64,000 nt of DNA from Acidobacteriota bacterium (GTDB lineage: Bacteria; Acidobacteriota; Blastocatellia; UBA7656). The first letter of the stretch is position 1, and every line of letters starts with the position of its first letter. Where the stretch lies: contig JBFMDH010000032.1 of the NCBI GenBank assembly GCA_040754075.1, forward strand, positions 26,255-90,254, read 5' to 3'. Positions 27,229-36,014 of this stretch are shown one piece after another. A program made the translations under genes and the position numbers. The notes under the pieces are model-generated. The model made no database searches. It had not been told where the DNA came from and saw nothing but the letters and a program-made list of their open reading frames with translations.

Positions 27229-27600
27229 TTAATCTTTGTTCCACCGCAAGCGAGTATCCATTGCCTTTGTGGAGTAAAAATATTCGAGGGCGTTTTTGCC
27301 GGTTTCGTATGAAGTCGTCCAACTGGAAGGATAAAAATCCACCTGACCATTTGATAAAACAAACTTCATCAACTCACTTTCACTCGTTCTTTGGTTACGA
27401 ATTGTAAAGCCTGAATCACCCTCAAATCTCAAATACATCAAAAAACATTTATGCTTATTTTTAAGACAACAGAGCGACATGCCTTCAGGTGCCGTAATCC
27501 ATATCTCGCAAAATTCTTCATCGCTCATTAGTGAAAGTGAGCGATGAAGAAATTCACGAGACACATCTTTGTACTGTTTACCATTTAAAGAAAGCATCAT
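27229..27600 (-). CDS. Imm1-like immunity protein, inserted in the AtuA operon
   Basis: 123 residues from the ATG at 27600. The sequence has the Imm1 pattern: a central beta region (FCEIWITAPEGMSLCCLKNK, LMYLRFEGDSGFTIRNQ), then FVLSNGQVDFYPSSW and a C-terminal helix leading to an almost invariant Trp (ALEYFYSTKAMDTRLRW). Imm1 proteins neutralise polymorphic toxins delivered between cells. The gene is visibly more A+T-rich than its neighbours and sits with 10-base gaps between the two AtuA genes, so it looks acquired. No toxin gene is adjacent. The family call is by pattern only. Confidence 0.6.
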   Translation of the reverse strand: MMLSLNGKQYKDVSREFLHRSLSLMSDEEFCEIWITAPEGMSLCCLKNKHKCFLMYLRFEGDSGFTIRNQRTSESELMKFVLSNGQVDFYPSSWTTSYETGKNALEYFYSTKAMDTRLRWNKD

Positions 27601-27610
27601 CTCTATTCGG

Positions 27611-28978
27611 TTATCCCTCAACCACCGAAATTTCCGGTGTCACCTCGGATTTCGGAATCAGCGCGGGCCAGTAAGCGATAATCTCTTCGGTTTTTGGACG
27701 CCCGCCCGCAAAGCCTGTAACCGTCGGGGGTCCATTTAGCACCAGCGGCGCAATCTCGCGGCTGAATCGTTCAATCGCCGTTTTATCCTGACCTCTGACG
27801 CCAACGCGAAATTGCACTTCGGGAATGTCGCTTGACGGCGTACCCGAAAGCGCCAATCCGTGACAGGCATCGACGCCGACAAATTCGGTCATCACCGTAT
27901 CAAATTTGAGTCCGAGCCGGTCTAACCGCTCACGTAAAATCCGGTCTGCCGCCTGCGCTTTTAAATAGGCATCAGGCCAACCGTAAACCAGTGAGCCGAC
28001 CGCTTTCCAACCGGCGCTATAGCTGATACTGACCTTATAAAATTCGGTCGCGGGTTTGCCTTTGATGCCTGAAAAGCGCACACGATTTTCGCCCGCCTGT
28101 TCCAGATGAATAGTCGTGAAATCGGCAATGCCATCGGGCGTGATATAAGCCGTTGGGTCGCCCATCTCGTAAAGCAATTGCTCTTTGATGGATTGAATGG
28201 TGATGCGTCCGCCGGTGCCTTCATGTTTGGTAATCACAAAAGCGCCGTCGCCCGAAGTTTCAATAATCGGATAGCCAATGTCGGCTAAATGAGGAATGGT
28301 TTGCCAGTCATAAAAACAGTTGCCGCCGGTGCATTGCGCGCCGCATTCGACGGTGTGCCCGGCGATGGTTCCCATTGCCAGATTATTCCAATCGTCTGCT
28401 GCCCAACCGAATTCATGAATGAGCGGGCCAAGCGCCAGTCCGGTATCGGTGACGCGACCGCAGACGACGATTTGTGCGCCTTGATTTAAAGCTTCGGCAA
28501 CCGGACGCCCGCCGAAATAGACATTGGCGCTTTGCACGCGCGAACGAATCTCAGAGAGCGGTTCGCCGGTTTCCATATTCCTGAGTTCGACGCCGCGCGC
28601 CAGATAATCATCGAGTTTATGCATGATGTCATCGCCATCAACGATGCCAATGTTGATGCGACCGGTAAATCCTGTGCGCCGCGCCACCTCAATCAACGCA
28701 TCACGACACGCGGGATTATTGACGCCTCCGGCATTGGCGACGACTTTGATTTTATGTTCAACCAGGTCTGGAAGGATGTGCTCAATCATCGCCACGAAAT
28801 CGCGCGCATAACCGCTTTTCGGGTCGCGTGCGCGTTGTTTCTGCATGATTGACATGGTGATTTCAGCCAGATAATCGAGGGTTAAATAATCAACGTGCCC
28901 ACGCCGCACCTGTTCGACCGGCGCTTCCAGCGAATCACCCCAGAACCCTTGTCCGTTTGCTATTCTTATGGTTTTCAT
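27611..28978 (-). CDS. AtuA-family (DUF1446) protein
   Basis: 455 residues. Diagnostic blocks: [20 protein letters not shown] at the N-terminus, [40 protein letters not shown], and [19 protein letters not shown]. AtuA is part of the acyclic terpene (citronellol/geraniol) utilisation cluster in Pseudomonas aeruginosa, where its exact reaction is unresolved; homologues elsewhere accompany acyl-CoA genes. No carboxylase or acyl-CoA dehydrogenase lies nearby, so the pathway is open. The matching small subunit is 27218-26868, one gene downstream. Confidence 0.88.
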   Translation of the reverse strand: MKTIRIANGQGFWGDSLEAPVEQVRRGHVDYLTLDYLAEITMSIMQKQRARDPKSGYARDFVAMIEHILPDLVEHKIKVVANAGGVNNPACRDALIEVARRTGFTGRINIGIVDGDDIMHKLDDYLARGVELRNMETGEPLSEIRSRVQSANVYFGGRPVAEALNQGAQIVVCGRVTDTGLALGPLIHEFGWAADDWNNLAMGTIAGHTVECGAQCTGGNCFYDWQTIPHLADIGYPIIETSGDGAFVITKHEGTGGRITIQSIKEQLLYEMGDPTAYITPDGIADFTTIHLEQAGENRVRFSGIKGKPATEFYKVSISYSAGWKAVGSLVYGWPDAYLKAQAADRILRERLDRLGLKFDTVMTEFVGVDACHGLALSGTPSSDIPEVQFRVGVRGQDKTAIERFSREIAPLVLNGPPTVTGFAGGRPKTEEIIAYWPALIPKSEVTPEISVVEG

Positions 28979-28983
28979 TTCTC

Positions 28984-29104
28984 ATCCCGAAGGCAAAAGG
29001 CGAAAGGCAATCGCAAAAGGCAAAAGTTTTTCGCCTTTAACTTCTACCTTTCAGCTTTTACCCAATTGATTTCATTTTACTTTTTGCCTTTTGCCTTTTG
29101 CCTT
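28984..29104. repeat. AAGGCAAAAGGC purine tract and its inverted partner
   Basis: About 28984-29025 carries repeated AAGGCAAAAGGCGAAAGG units, and about 29079-29104 carries the complementary CTTTTTGCCTTTTGCCTTTT. The two arms can pair into a long hairpin between the CDGSH gene stop and the AtuA start, both on the minus strand. Short relatives of the same sequence follow the stop codons at 31590 and 61147. Probably a terminator-like or slippage-derived repeat. Confidence 0.6.
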
Positions 29105-29107
29105 GTA

Positions 29108-29344
29108 TTAAGCCTGCGGTTTTGGCGGCAAATCGCGCGCTTCGATGGCTGAATCAAATCCGACTCTGCCGTGAGTGCCGTCGCAAAACGGTTTATTATT
29201 CGAGTGTCCGCAACGGCAAAGCCCGACAACCGTGCGTCCGCCAAGTCCGAAAGTATTACCCGCTGCGTCTTTGATAACGATATTTTCGCCACTGATAACC
29301 AAAGGCCCGTTATTTTTACAGGTGATTTCCGTGTTATCACTCAT
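29108..29344 (-). CDS. CDGSH-type iron-sulfur protein
   Basis: 78 residues with a single CDGSH motif, CRCGHSNNKPFCDGTH (Cys43, Cys45, Cys54, His58), which binds a redox-active 2Fe-2S cluster with three Cys and one His. The N-terminal strands (TCKNNGPLVISGENIVIKD) match the small bacterial form. AAGGAGAG precedes the ATG. Its cellular partner is unknown. Confidence 0.93.
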   Translation of the reverse strand: MSDNTEITCKNNGPLVISGENIVIKDAAGNTFGLGGRTVVGLCRCGHSNNKPFCDGTHGRVGFDSAIEARDLPPKPQA

Positions 29345-29514
29345 TCAATCTGCTCTCCTTGATGATGATTTCAACCGCACCATAGCGCGGAGGCTGATTT
29401 TAACTCACGCGCTGGCATTGTCGAAAGCGGTTGTGCTAAAACTGGTCTTCAAGTTCGGATAGCCAAAATTCGATTGCAGTTTTCCAACTTCACTCAGCCT
29501 TTCAAGGAGACTCT

Positions 29515-31590
29515 ATGAAGCGCGTGATTATCAGCTTGCTCATTATCGCGTTGACCGCTGTTGCTGCCGTCACCGCCCAGACGTCAACCGATTACAAACC
29601 GTTTACGATTAACCAACTCATCAACATCCGTCGCGTTGCTGACCCGCAACTGTCGCCCGACGGCAACTGGATTGCCTATACCATCACCGACACGGACAAA
29701 ACCGCCAATCGCCGCGCCACCAGGATGTATCTGATTTCGATAAAAGGCGGCGAATCACCAACCCTGTTAAACGGTGAAACGGCAAGTCAACCGCGCTGGT
29801 CGCCCGATGGCTCCAAACTCGCTTTCATTTCCACAAAGAGCGGCGCGCCACAAATCTGGACGCTCGATATGGCGACCAAAAAAGCCACACAGGTTTCCAA
29901 CATCGCGCTTGGCGCAGACAACCCGATCTGGTCGCCCGATGGCAAAATGCTTGCCTTCACATCTGATGTCTACCCGGATTGCGCCGACAATGATTGCAAT
30001 GCCAAACGCGATGAAGCCGCATCCAAGAGCAAGGTCAAAGCCAAGATTGCCGACAAACTTTTATTTCGTCACTGGACTTTCTGGAAAGAAGGCAAACGCG
30101 CGCATATTTTCATCGTCGCCAGCGAAGGCGGCGCGGCGCGCGATATGACGCCGGGCGATTTCGATGCGCCGCCGTTCAGTTTGGGCGGTCCCACAGACTA
30201 TGCCTTTTCGCCCGATTCCAAAGAGTTGGTGTTTGCCCGCAACACCGATAAAGACGAGGCGCTTTCGACCAACAGCGATTTATTCATCGTGCCGGTTGAA
30301 GGCGGCGAAGCCAAACGCCTCACCGGCGCGAACCTTGGCGCAGACCTTTCGCCGCAGTATTCACCCGACGGCAAATACATCGCCTATCGTTCGCAGGCGC
30401 GCGCGACTTTTGAAGCAGACCGCTGGCGGTTAGTGCTCTATGAACGCGAAACCGGCAGGAGCCGCGCCATCTCGAGTTCGATTGATAATTCCGTCGAGAG
30501 TTTTGCTTTTTCACCCGACAGCAAAAAAATCTACGCCGTGGTGCTCGAACGCGGCGGGCAGCCGGTTTACGAACTCTCGCCCGATAATGTCTCTGTGAAA
30601 AAAATCATTCCGCAGGGAATGAATGATGATTTGAAAGTCAGCGCCGATGGCAAGATGGTTGTTTTCACGCGCAACAGCGCGACGCGCCCCGTAGAAATTT
30701 TTCGCGCCAATGCCGATGGCACAAGCCCTGTGCAAGTCACCCGCATCAACGAAGAAACCATGTCGCAATACGGTTTGCGCGCTGCGGAAGAAATCAGTTG
30801 GGAAGGCGCGAATAAAGCCAAGGTCTATGGCTATATCGTCAAGCCTGCAAATTTCGACCCCGCGAAAAAATATCCGCTCGTCGTCTTGATTCACGGCGGA
30901 CCACAAGGCGCATGGAATAACGCCTGGAGTTATCGCTGGAATCCGCAGGTGTTTGCCTCGGCGGGTTATGTGGTGTTTATGCCGAATCCGCGCGGTTCGA
31001 CAGGTTACGGACAAAACTTTACCGATGAAATTTCCGGCGACTGGGGCGGCAAAGTATTTACAGACTTAACCAACGGCGTCGCCAGCGTGACGCTTGCGCC
31101 TTACATTGACAAAGAGCGTATCGGCGCGGCGGGCGGCAGTTATGGCGGTTATATGGTCAACTGGATTTTGGGACACAATGACGACCCGCGCTTTAAATTC
31201 AAAGCCCTGGTTTCGCACGCAGGGGTTTTCAACTTAACCAGTATGTACGGCGCAACCGAAGAGTTGTGGTTCACGGATTGGGAATTCAAAGGTCGCCCGT
31301 GGACCAACCCGCAGATGTATGACAAATGGTCGCCGCATAAATTCGCCGCGAAATTCAACACCCCGACGCTCGTGGTTCACGGTGAATTGGATTACCGCGT
31401 GCCGGTCACCGAAGGCTTGCAGTTATTTACCGCTTTGCAACTGCAAAACGTGCCGTCGCGGTTGTTGTACTACCCGGACGAAGGTCATTGGATTTTGAAA
31501 CCACAAAACTCCGAGCTTTGGTATGACACGGTCTTAGGGTGGTTCGAGACTTATTTGAAAGCCCCGGCTCAGGAAAAAGCCGGACAATAG
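29515..31590 (+). CDS. S9-family serine peptidase (DPP/acylaminoacyl-peptidase type), secreted
   Basis: 691 residues with signal peptide (MKRVIISLLIIALTAVAAVT). The N-terminal half is a seven-bladed propeller of PD40/TolB-like repeats (LSPDGNWIAYTI, WSPDGSKLAFIS), and the C-terminal half is an alpha/beta hydrolase. The catalytic triad is visible: Ser542 in GGSYGGYM, Asp626 in HGELDYRVP, His658 in DEGHWIL. It removes small peptides from peptide substrates in the periplasm or outside. AAGGAG precedes the ATG. Another S9 enzyme lies at 58575-60602 and a prolyl oligopeptidase at 36015-38117. Confidence 0.93.
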   Translation: MKRVIISLLIIALTAVAAVTAQTSTDYKPFTINQLINIRRVADPQLSPDGNWIAYTITDTDKTANRRATRMYLISIKGGESPTLLNGETASQPRWSPDGSKLAFISTKSGAPQIWTLDMATKKATQVSNIALGADNPIWSPDGKMLAFTSDVYPDCADNDCNAKRDEAASKSKVKAKIADKLLFRHWTFWKEGKRAHIFIVASEGGAARDMTPGDFDAPPFSLGGPTDYAFSPDSKELVFARNTDKDEALSTNSDLFIVPVEGGEAKRLTGANLGADLSPQYSPDGKYIAYRSQARATFEADRWRLVLYERETGRSRAISSSIDNSVESFAFSPDSKKIYAVVLERGGQPVYELSPDNVSVKKIIPQGMNDDLKVSADGKMVVFTRNSATRPVEIFRANADGTSPVQVTRINEETMSQYGLRAAEEISWEGANKAKVYGYIVKPANFDPAKKYPLVVLIHGGPQGAWNNAWSYRWNPQVFASAGYVVFMPNPRGSTGYGQNFTDEISGDWGGKVFTDLTNGVASVTLAPYIDKERIGAAGGSYGGYMVNWILGHNDDPRFKFKALVSHAGVFNLTSMYGATEELWFTDWEFKGRPWTNPQMYDKWSPHKFAAKFNTPTLVVHGELDYRVPVTEGLQLFTALQLQNVPSRLLYYPDEGHWILKPQNSELWYDTVLGWFETYLKAPAQEKAGQ

Positions 31591-31737
31591 AAAAGTTAAA
31601 AGGTAAAAGTAAAAAGGCAAAACCGGAGCGCAAGCATTTACCTGCGATGAAGCCGTTTTTAGAAAAGAAATCCTTGAAACTAAAAACCGCTTCATCCACA
31701 ATCAAACTCGCACAGAGATTTTTAAAGCGAGGTTGTT

Positions 31738-32016
31738 ATGATTGGTGTAAAAGAAGCCGTAAGTATTGCCTTAGATAACTTGTCAGATTTTTATAGCACC
31801 GCTAAAGATCAGTTCAAAGATATTTTACTTGAGGAAGTCGAATTATCGGATGACAAAAAATATTGGCGTATAACGATAGGATTCACGCGTCCTGTTGAAG
31901 CAGCCAACATCTTAGATGTTGCGCTTCGTTCTAAAAGTTATGAGAGGGACTATAAGACGTTTGAGATTGAGGCTGATAGCGGAACCGTTCGTTCGATGAA
32001 AATAAGGAAGGTATGA
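31738..32016 (+). CDS. Small PepSY-like protein, partner of the PIN-domain gene
   Basis: 92 residues, no signal peptide. The pattern (helix AVSIALDNLSDFYSTAKDQF, then beta strands YWRITIGFTRP and YKTFEIEADSGTVRSMKIRK) is like a single PepSY-type or antitoxin-sized alpha/beta domain. Its stop overlaps the next start (ATGA at 32013), so the two are translationally coupled. The pair is more A+T-rich than its surroundings. It could be an antitoxin for the PIN protein, or simply a cofactor. Confidence 0.65.
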   Translation: MIGVKEAVSIALDNLSDFYSTAKDQFKDILLEEVELSDDKKYWRITIGFTRPVEAANILDVALRSKSYERDYKTFEIEADSGTVRSMKIRKV

Positions 32017-32513
32017 TTGAGTGGATTAAAAATTTGATTTCTCGCTATGTTGAGAAAGGAATTTTAATTGATACCAATGTTCTTTTACTCTATTTCATCG
32101 GACGCTGCGACCCTAATCAGATTTCTAAATTTAAACGTACCCGCCAATTTGTAATCGAGGACTATGAACTCTTAATAGACTTACTTCACTCCTTCAAAAA
32201 AATTATTACTACGCCAAATATTTTGACTGAAGTTAGCAATCTTTCAGGACAACTCGGCGAGCCTTTCAAAACTGAATTCTTCACTCATTTCGTGAGCGAG
32301 ATTTCAACTCTTGAGGAGCACTACGTTGCCAGCCAGGAAGCGATTAAAATCGAGGAATTCGTCAAAGTAGGTCTCACCGATTCCTGCATATTCGATTTGT
32401 CGAAAGATAAATACCTTGTCCTGACTGATGATTTCAAGCTATCGCAATACCTACAAAAGAAAAGTATAGATGTGATTAACTTCAACCACATTCGTCCGCT
32501 TGGTTGGACATGA
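32013..32513 (+). CDS. PIN-domain-like ribonuclease, putative toxin
   Basis: 166 residues. PIN metal-site acidic residues are present in order: Asp20 (LIDTNVLLLY), Glu73 (ILTEVSNL), Asp123 (VGLTDSCIFDLS) and Asp139/Asp140 (LVLTDDFKLSQYL). PIN proteins are Mg-dependent RNases, often toxins of type II systems, with a partner encoded just upstream as here. No VapB-like DNA-binding motif is seen in the partner, so the pair is not a classic VapBC. The gene is coupled to the upstream gene by ATGA overlap. Confidence 0.72.
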   Translation: MIEWIKNLISRYVEKGILIDTNVLLLYFIGRCDPNQISKFKRTRQFVIEDYELLIDLLHSFKKIITTPNILTEVSNLSGQLGEPFKTEFFTHFVSEISTLEEHYVASQEAIKIEEFVKVGLTDSCIFDLSKDKYLVLTDDFKLSQYLQKKSIDVINFNHIRPLGWT

Positions 32514-32527
32514 TTTTGCTTTTACCT

Positions 32528-33541
32528 TTATCCTTCGCTTAAAACTTTCAATAATTCTTTGGCGCGGGCGGTTTCTTCACTTGCTGGCGTACTCTCAATG
32601 AAAATTTTCAATTCATTGATTGCGCCTTCGCGGTCAGCGTTTTTCATATGCACCTGCGCCAGGTAAAAATGACCGATGGAAAATTCTTTGCCGCCCATTG
32701 ACATTGCCAGGTTCAACTCGCGCCCGGCGGTTTCCAGTTCATCGGTTTCAACGGCGGCTATGCCTAAATATAAATGCACGGCTGCCGAACTGCTATCAAT
32801 CGTGAGCGCCTGTTGCAGGTGGTCTATCGCAATCAGATATTTTTTCTGTTTGATGAGCGCGATGCCTAAATTCAATTGCGGGTTGAAGGCTTTCGGGTTG
32901 AGTTCAATCGCCGCTTCAAACTGTTCAATGGCTTCATCAATTTTTTTCAATTTCAAATACTGTGAACCCAAATCATTGCGCGCGGTAAGGTATGCCGGAT
33001 AAATGGCAATGGCTTTTTGGTAATGTTCGACAGCCCCTTCGAGATTGCCTTGGGTAACCAGTTTGGTTGCAGCGTTATATTCTTTGCGCGCCGCTTCGGG
33101 AATGTTGACATCAACTTCGGCTGCGGAAATAACTTTGCCTTTCGAGGCGTTGGCATTGACTTTTTCGCGCAAATGCACAACCACCATAGCGCGCATGCCG
33201 CGCAACAACAACACCTGTTCAACTGCCGGTTCATAAAGCTTGTTGTCGCCGATGGCTTCGATGGTGTAATTGCCGGGCGCAAGATTCGGAAAGACAAAAT
33301 TCCCACTATTATCGGTAAACAAATCCATGCCTTCATCGCGCAGATTCGATAGCCGAATGCGAACGCTGTTGCTAACCGGATGCCCCGAAGGCAAAACCAC
33401 TCTGCCGGTAATCGCCCCTGTGCCACCTCCTGAGCGTCCAGTGTTGGTGATAGGAACGGTGGTTTCAGGAGATTGCGCCTGAACGATTGAACTCAAACAC
33501 AGAAGCAAACCGAGAGCAAAAAATCGAGAAGCAGTTTTCAT
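32528..33541 (-). CDS. Secreted TPR protein with carboxypeptidase-regulatory-like domain
   Basis: 337 residues from the ATG at 33541 (GAGGTG upstream). A signal peptide (MKTASRFFALGLLLCLSSIV) is followed by a Gly/Thr linker, a regulatory-like beta domain (about 45-120, AITGRVVLPSGHPVSNSVRI and FVFPNLAPGNYTIEAIG), then TPR units from about 150 (EYNAATKLVTQGNLEGAVEH, YLKLKKIDEAIEQFEAAIEL, HLYLGIAAVETDELETAGRE). Same architecture as the gene at 3450-4427. Probably a periplasmic scaffold of unknown partners. Confidence 0.8.
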   Translation of the reverse strand: MKTASRFFALGLLLCLSSIVQAQSPETTVPITNTGRSGGGTGAITGRVVLPSGHPVSNSVRIRLSNLRDEGMDLFTDNSGNFVFPNLAPGNYTIEAIGDNKLYEPAVEQVLLLRGMRAMVVVHLREKVNANASKGKVISAAEVDVNIPEAARKEYNAATKLVTQGNLEGAVEHYQKAIAIYPAYLTARNDLGSQYLKLKKIDEAIEQFEAAIELNPKAFNPQLNLGIALIKQKKYLIAIDHLQQALTIDSSSAAVHLYLGIAAVETDELETAGRELNLAMSMGGKEFSIGHFYLAQVHMKNADREGAINELKIFIESTPASEETARAKELLKVLSEG

Positions 33542-33615
33542 ACAGCACCTCATTTCAATGAAGAAGTAGTGCGGTCAATATACCACCACTGGGCTTTCCT
33601 ATAAAACCAGACCGC

Positions 33616-33676
33616 AAGGGTTGGCAGGCGTGCGCCCTTTCACAAGGATTGGCAGGCGACGTTGCGCCCTTTCACA
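33616..33676. repeat. Imperfect direct duplication upstream of the M28 peptidase
   Basis: TTGGCAGGCG then TGCGCCCTTTCACA occurs twice (about 33621-33644 and 33649-33676), the second copy with a 4-base insertion (ACGT). It lies in the short divergent region between two genes and ends 40 bases before the start of the peptidase. Confidence 0.55.
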
Positions 33677-33715
33677 CCCGCCCGATATACTTGCCGTCCA
33701 CATCAGGAGGAAATC

Positions 33716-35911
33716 ATGCGCCAATTATCGAATAAAAAAATCACCAACGGGTTTTTCGTTATTATTCTTGTCATCAACTTCATCTTACCCGCTGTTTCAG
33801 CACAACAAAGCGGGAAAACCCTGCGCGGCTTTACCGCTGAAAACGCCAAAGCGCAGACGAACTGGGAAGAAAAAATGCGCGCCATTCCGAAACCGGAAAC
33901 CTTGCGCGACAACATGAAACGGCTTTCCGCCGAACCGCATCACATCGGCTCGGCTTATGGCAAACAAAACGCCGAATGGATGCGCGACCAGTTTCGTTCG
34001 TGGGGATTCAAAGCCGAACTCGAAGAATTCGATGTGCTCTTTCCCACGCCAGTTGAGCGCGTTCTGGAAATGGTTGCGCCCACAAAATTCACCGCCCAAC
34101 TGAAAGAGCCGGTTTTAGCCGAAGACCCCGATTCGTCGGACGCCAATCAATTGCCAACCTACAATGCCTATTCCGCAGACGGCGATGTCACCGGCGAATT
34201 GGTTTACGTTAATTATGGCGTGCCCGCAGACTATGACGAACTGGCGAAGATGGGCGTTGATGTCAAAGGCAAAATCGTCATTGCGCGATATGGGGCAAGC
34301 TGGCGCGGCATCAAACCGAAAGTTGCTTATGAACACGGCGCAATCGGTTGTTTGATTTATTCAGACCCGAAGGACGATGGTTATTATCAAGGCGATGTTT
34401 ATCCGCAAGGTCCATATCGCCCTGATGTCGGTGTGCAACGCGGTTCGGTGATGGATATGCCGATTCATCCGGGCGACCCGCTCACCCCAAACATCGGCGC
34501 GACCAAAAATGCCGAACGTTTAAAACGCGAAGACGCCGAAGTGATTATGAAAATTCCAGTGCTGCCGATTTCTTACGGCGATGCGCTGCCGCTACTGAAA
34601 TCGCTTGCGGGACGAGTCGCTCCTGAAAGTTGGCGCGGCGCGTTGCCGATTACTTATCACGTCGGACCCGGCGCAACCAAAATTCATTTGAAACTCAAAT
34701 TTGACTGGTCAATCAAAACGCTTTATAACGTGGTCGCAAAAATCGAAGGCAACGCTTACCCGGACGAATGGATTGTTTACGGCAATCATCACGATGCCTG
34801 GGTGAATGGCGCGGACGACCCGGTGAGTGGCATGTCAACCGTGCTTGAAGTCGGGCGGTCATTCGGCGAATTGCTCAAGCAAGGGTGGCGACCGAAACGC
34901 ACAATTATTATTTGCGGATGGGACGGCGAAGAACCTGCTCTGCTTGGTTCAACCGAGTGGGTCGAGCATCATGCCGCGGAACTCGCGCAAAAGTGTGTTG
35001 CCTATTTGAATTCCGACAGCACCAGCAAAGGCACGCTCGGCGCGGGCGGTTCGCATACGCTTGAACGTTTGATTAATGAAGTGGCGCGCGATGTCACGCA
35101 ACCGCGTGCGAGTAAAAGCGTATTGGAAGCGATGCGCGAGCAACGTTCACGAATGGCGCGCAACGATGACGACCGAAAAGAATTGAGCAGCCGTCAGGAT
35201 TTGCGTATCAGCGCGCTCGGTTCGGGTTCCGATTACACGCCGTTCATTCAACATCTGGGCATCGCGTCGATGAATACGGGATTTGGCGGCGAAGCGGGCG
35301 GCGGCATCTATCATTCGATTTACGATACCTTCACCTGGTATACGCGATTTTCCGATGGCACGTTTGAATATGGACGGGGGTTGGCGCAATTTAATGGCAC
35401 GTTGCTTATGCGGCTTGCCAGCGCCGATGTCTTGCCGTTTGAGTTTACCAATCTGGCAGATACCGTCACCCGTTACGCGAATGAATTAGAAACCCTGGCG
35501 GCGAGAACGAGTGCCACGAAGCCTGTGAATTTTGCGCCGCTCAAATCGGCAATCGCCAACCTCACGGAAAAAGCCAAAGCTTACGAAGCGGCTTTGCAGA
35601 AAGCCAGCGCCGCAAATTTCGCTGCGGTCAAAGATGCCAGAGCGTTAAATCAATTGCTCTATCAATCGGAAAGGAAACTAACCAATGAGCAGGGGTTGCC
35701 GCGTCGCCCGTGGTTCCGGCATCAGTTGTACGCGCCGGGCTTTTATACGGGCTACGGTGTGAAAACCATTCCCGGCGTGCGCGAAGCTCTGGAAGAGAAA
35801 AAGTGGAACGAAATCGAACCGCAAATGAAAAATGTCAGCGCCGCGTTGCAATGGCTGACTGCACAGTTGGACGCGGCGACCAAATTGCTCGAAGGCAAGG
35901 AGCGACCGTAA
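33716..35911 (+). CDS. M28-family metallopeptidase, glutamate-carboxypeptidase-II-like
   Basis: 731 residues from the ATG at 33716 (AGGAGG upstream), with signal peptide (MRQLSNKKITNGFFVIILVI to about residue 31). It has the PSMA/GCPII order: a protease-associated insert (about 150-300, including VKGKIVIARYGASWRGIKPK), a di-zinc peptidase domain with YGNHHDAWVNGADDPVSGM and GWDGEEPALLGSTEWVE, and a C-terminal helical dimerisation-like domain. It removes C-terminal acidic or other residues from peptides, probably outside the cytoplasm. The following POP gene is on the same strand. Confidence 0.9.
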   Translation: MRQLSNKKITNGFFVIILVINFILPAVSAQQSGKTLRGFTAENAKAQTNWEEKMRAIPKPETLRDNMKRLSAEPHHIGSAYGKQNAEWMRDQFRSWGFKAELEEFDVLFPTPVERVLEMVAPTKFTAQLKEPVLAEDPDSSDANQLPTYNAYSADGDVTGELVYVNYGVPADYDELAKMGVDVKGKIVIARYGASWRGIKPKVAYEHGAIGCLIYSDPKDDGYYQGDVYPQGPYRPDVGVQRGSVMDMPIHPGDPLTPNIGATKNAERLKREDAEVIMKIPVLPISYGDALPLLKSLAGRVAPESWRGALPITYHVGPGATKIHLKLKFDWSIKTLYNVVAKIEGNAYPDEWIVYGNHHDAWVNGADDPVSGMSTVLEVGRSFGELLKQGWRPKRTIIICGWDGEEPALLGSTEWVEHHAAELAQKCVAYLNSDSTSKGTLGAGGSHTLERLINEVARDVTQPRASKSVLEAMREQRSRMARNDDDRKELSSRQDLRISALGSGSDYTPFIQHLGIASMNTGFGGEAGGGIYHSIYDTFTWYTRFSDGTFEYGRGLAQFNGTLLMRLASADVLPFEFTNLADTVTRYANELETLAARTSATKPVNFAPLKSAIANLTEKAKAYEAALQKASAANFAAVKDARALNQLLYQSERKLTNEQGLPRRPWFRHQLYAPGFYTGYGVKTIPGVREALEEKKWNEIEPQMKNVSAALQWLTAQLDAATKLLEGKERP

Positions 35912-35953
35912 GCGTCGTTTTCAAAATTAAACTGAAAAGAAATCCAGCATGAA

Positions 35954-35978
35954 AACCGCAGAGAAATCCTCTGCGGTT
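35954..35978 (+). terminator. Intergenic hairpin between two peptidase genes
   Basis: AACCGCAGAG-AAATC-CTCTGCGGTT forms a 10-bp perfect stem 43 bases past the M28 gene. No T tract follows, so it could be an attenuator or RNA-stability element between cotranscribed genes rather than a full terminator. Confidence 0.5.
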
Positions 35979-36014
35979 CAAAAGCCTTGAGAAAATTTCA
36001 AAGGAGGCAACACT

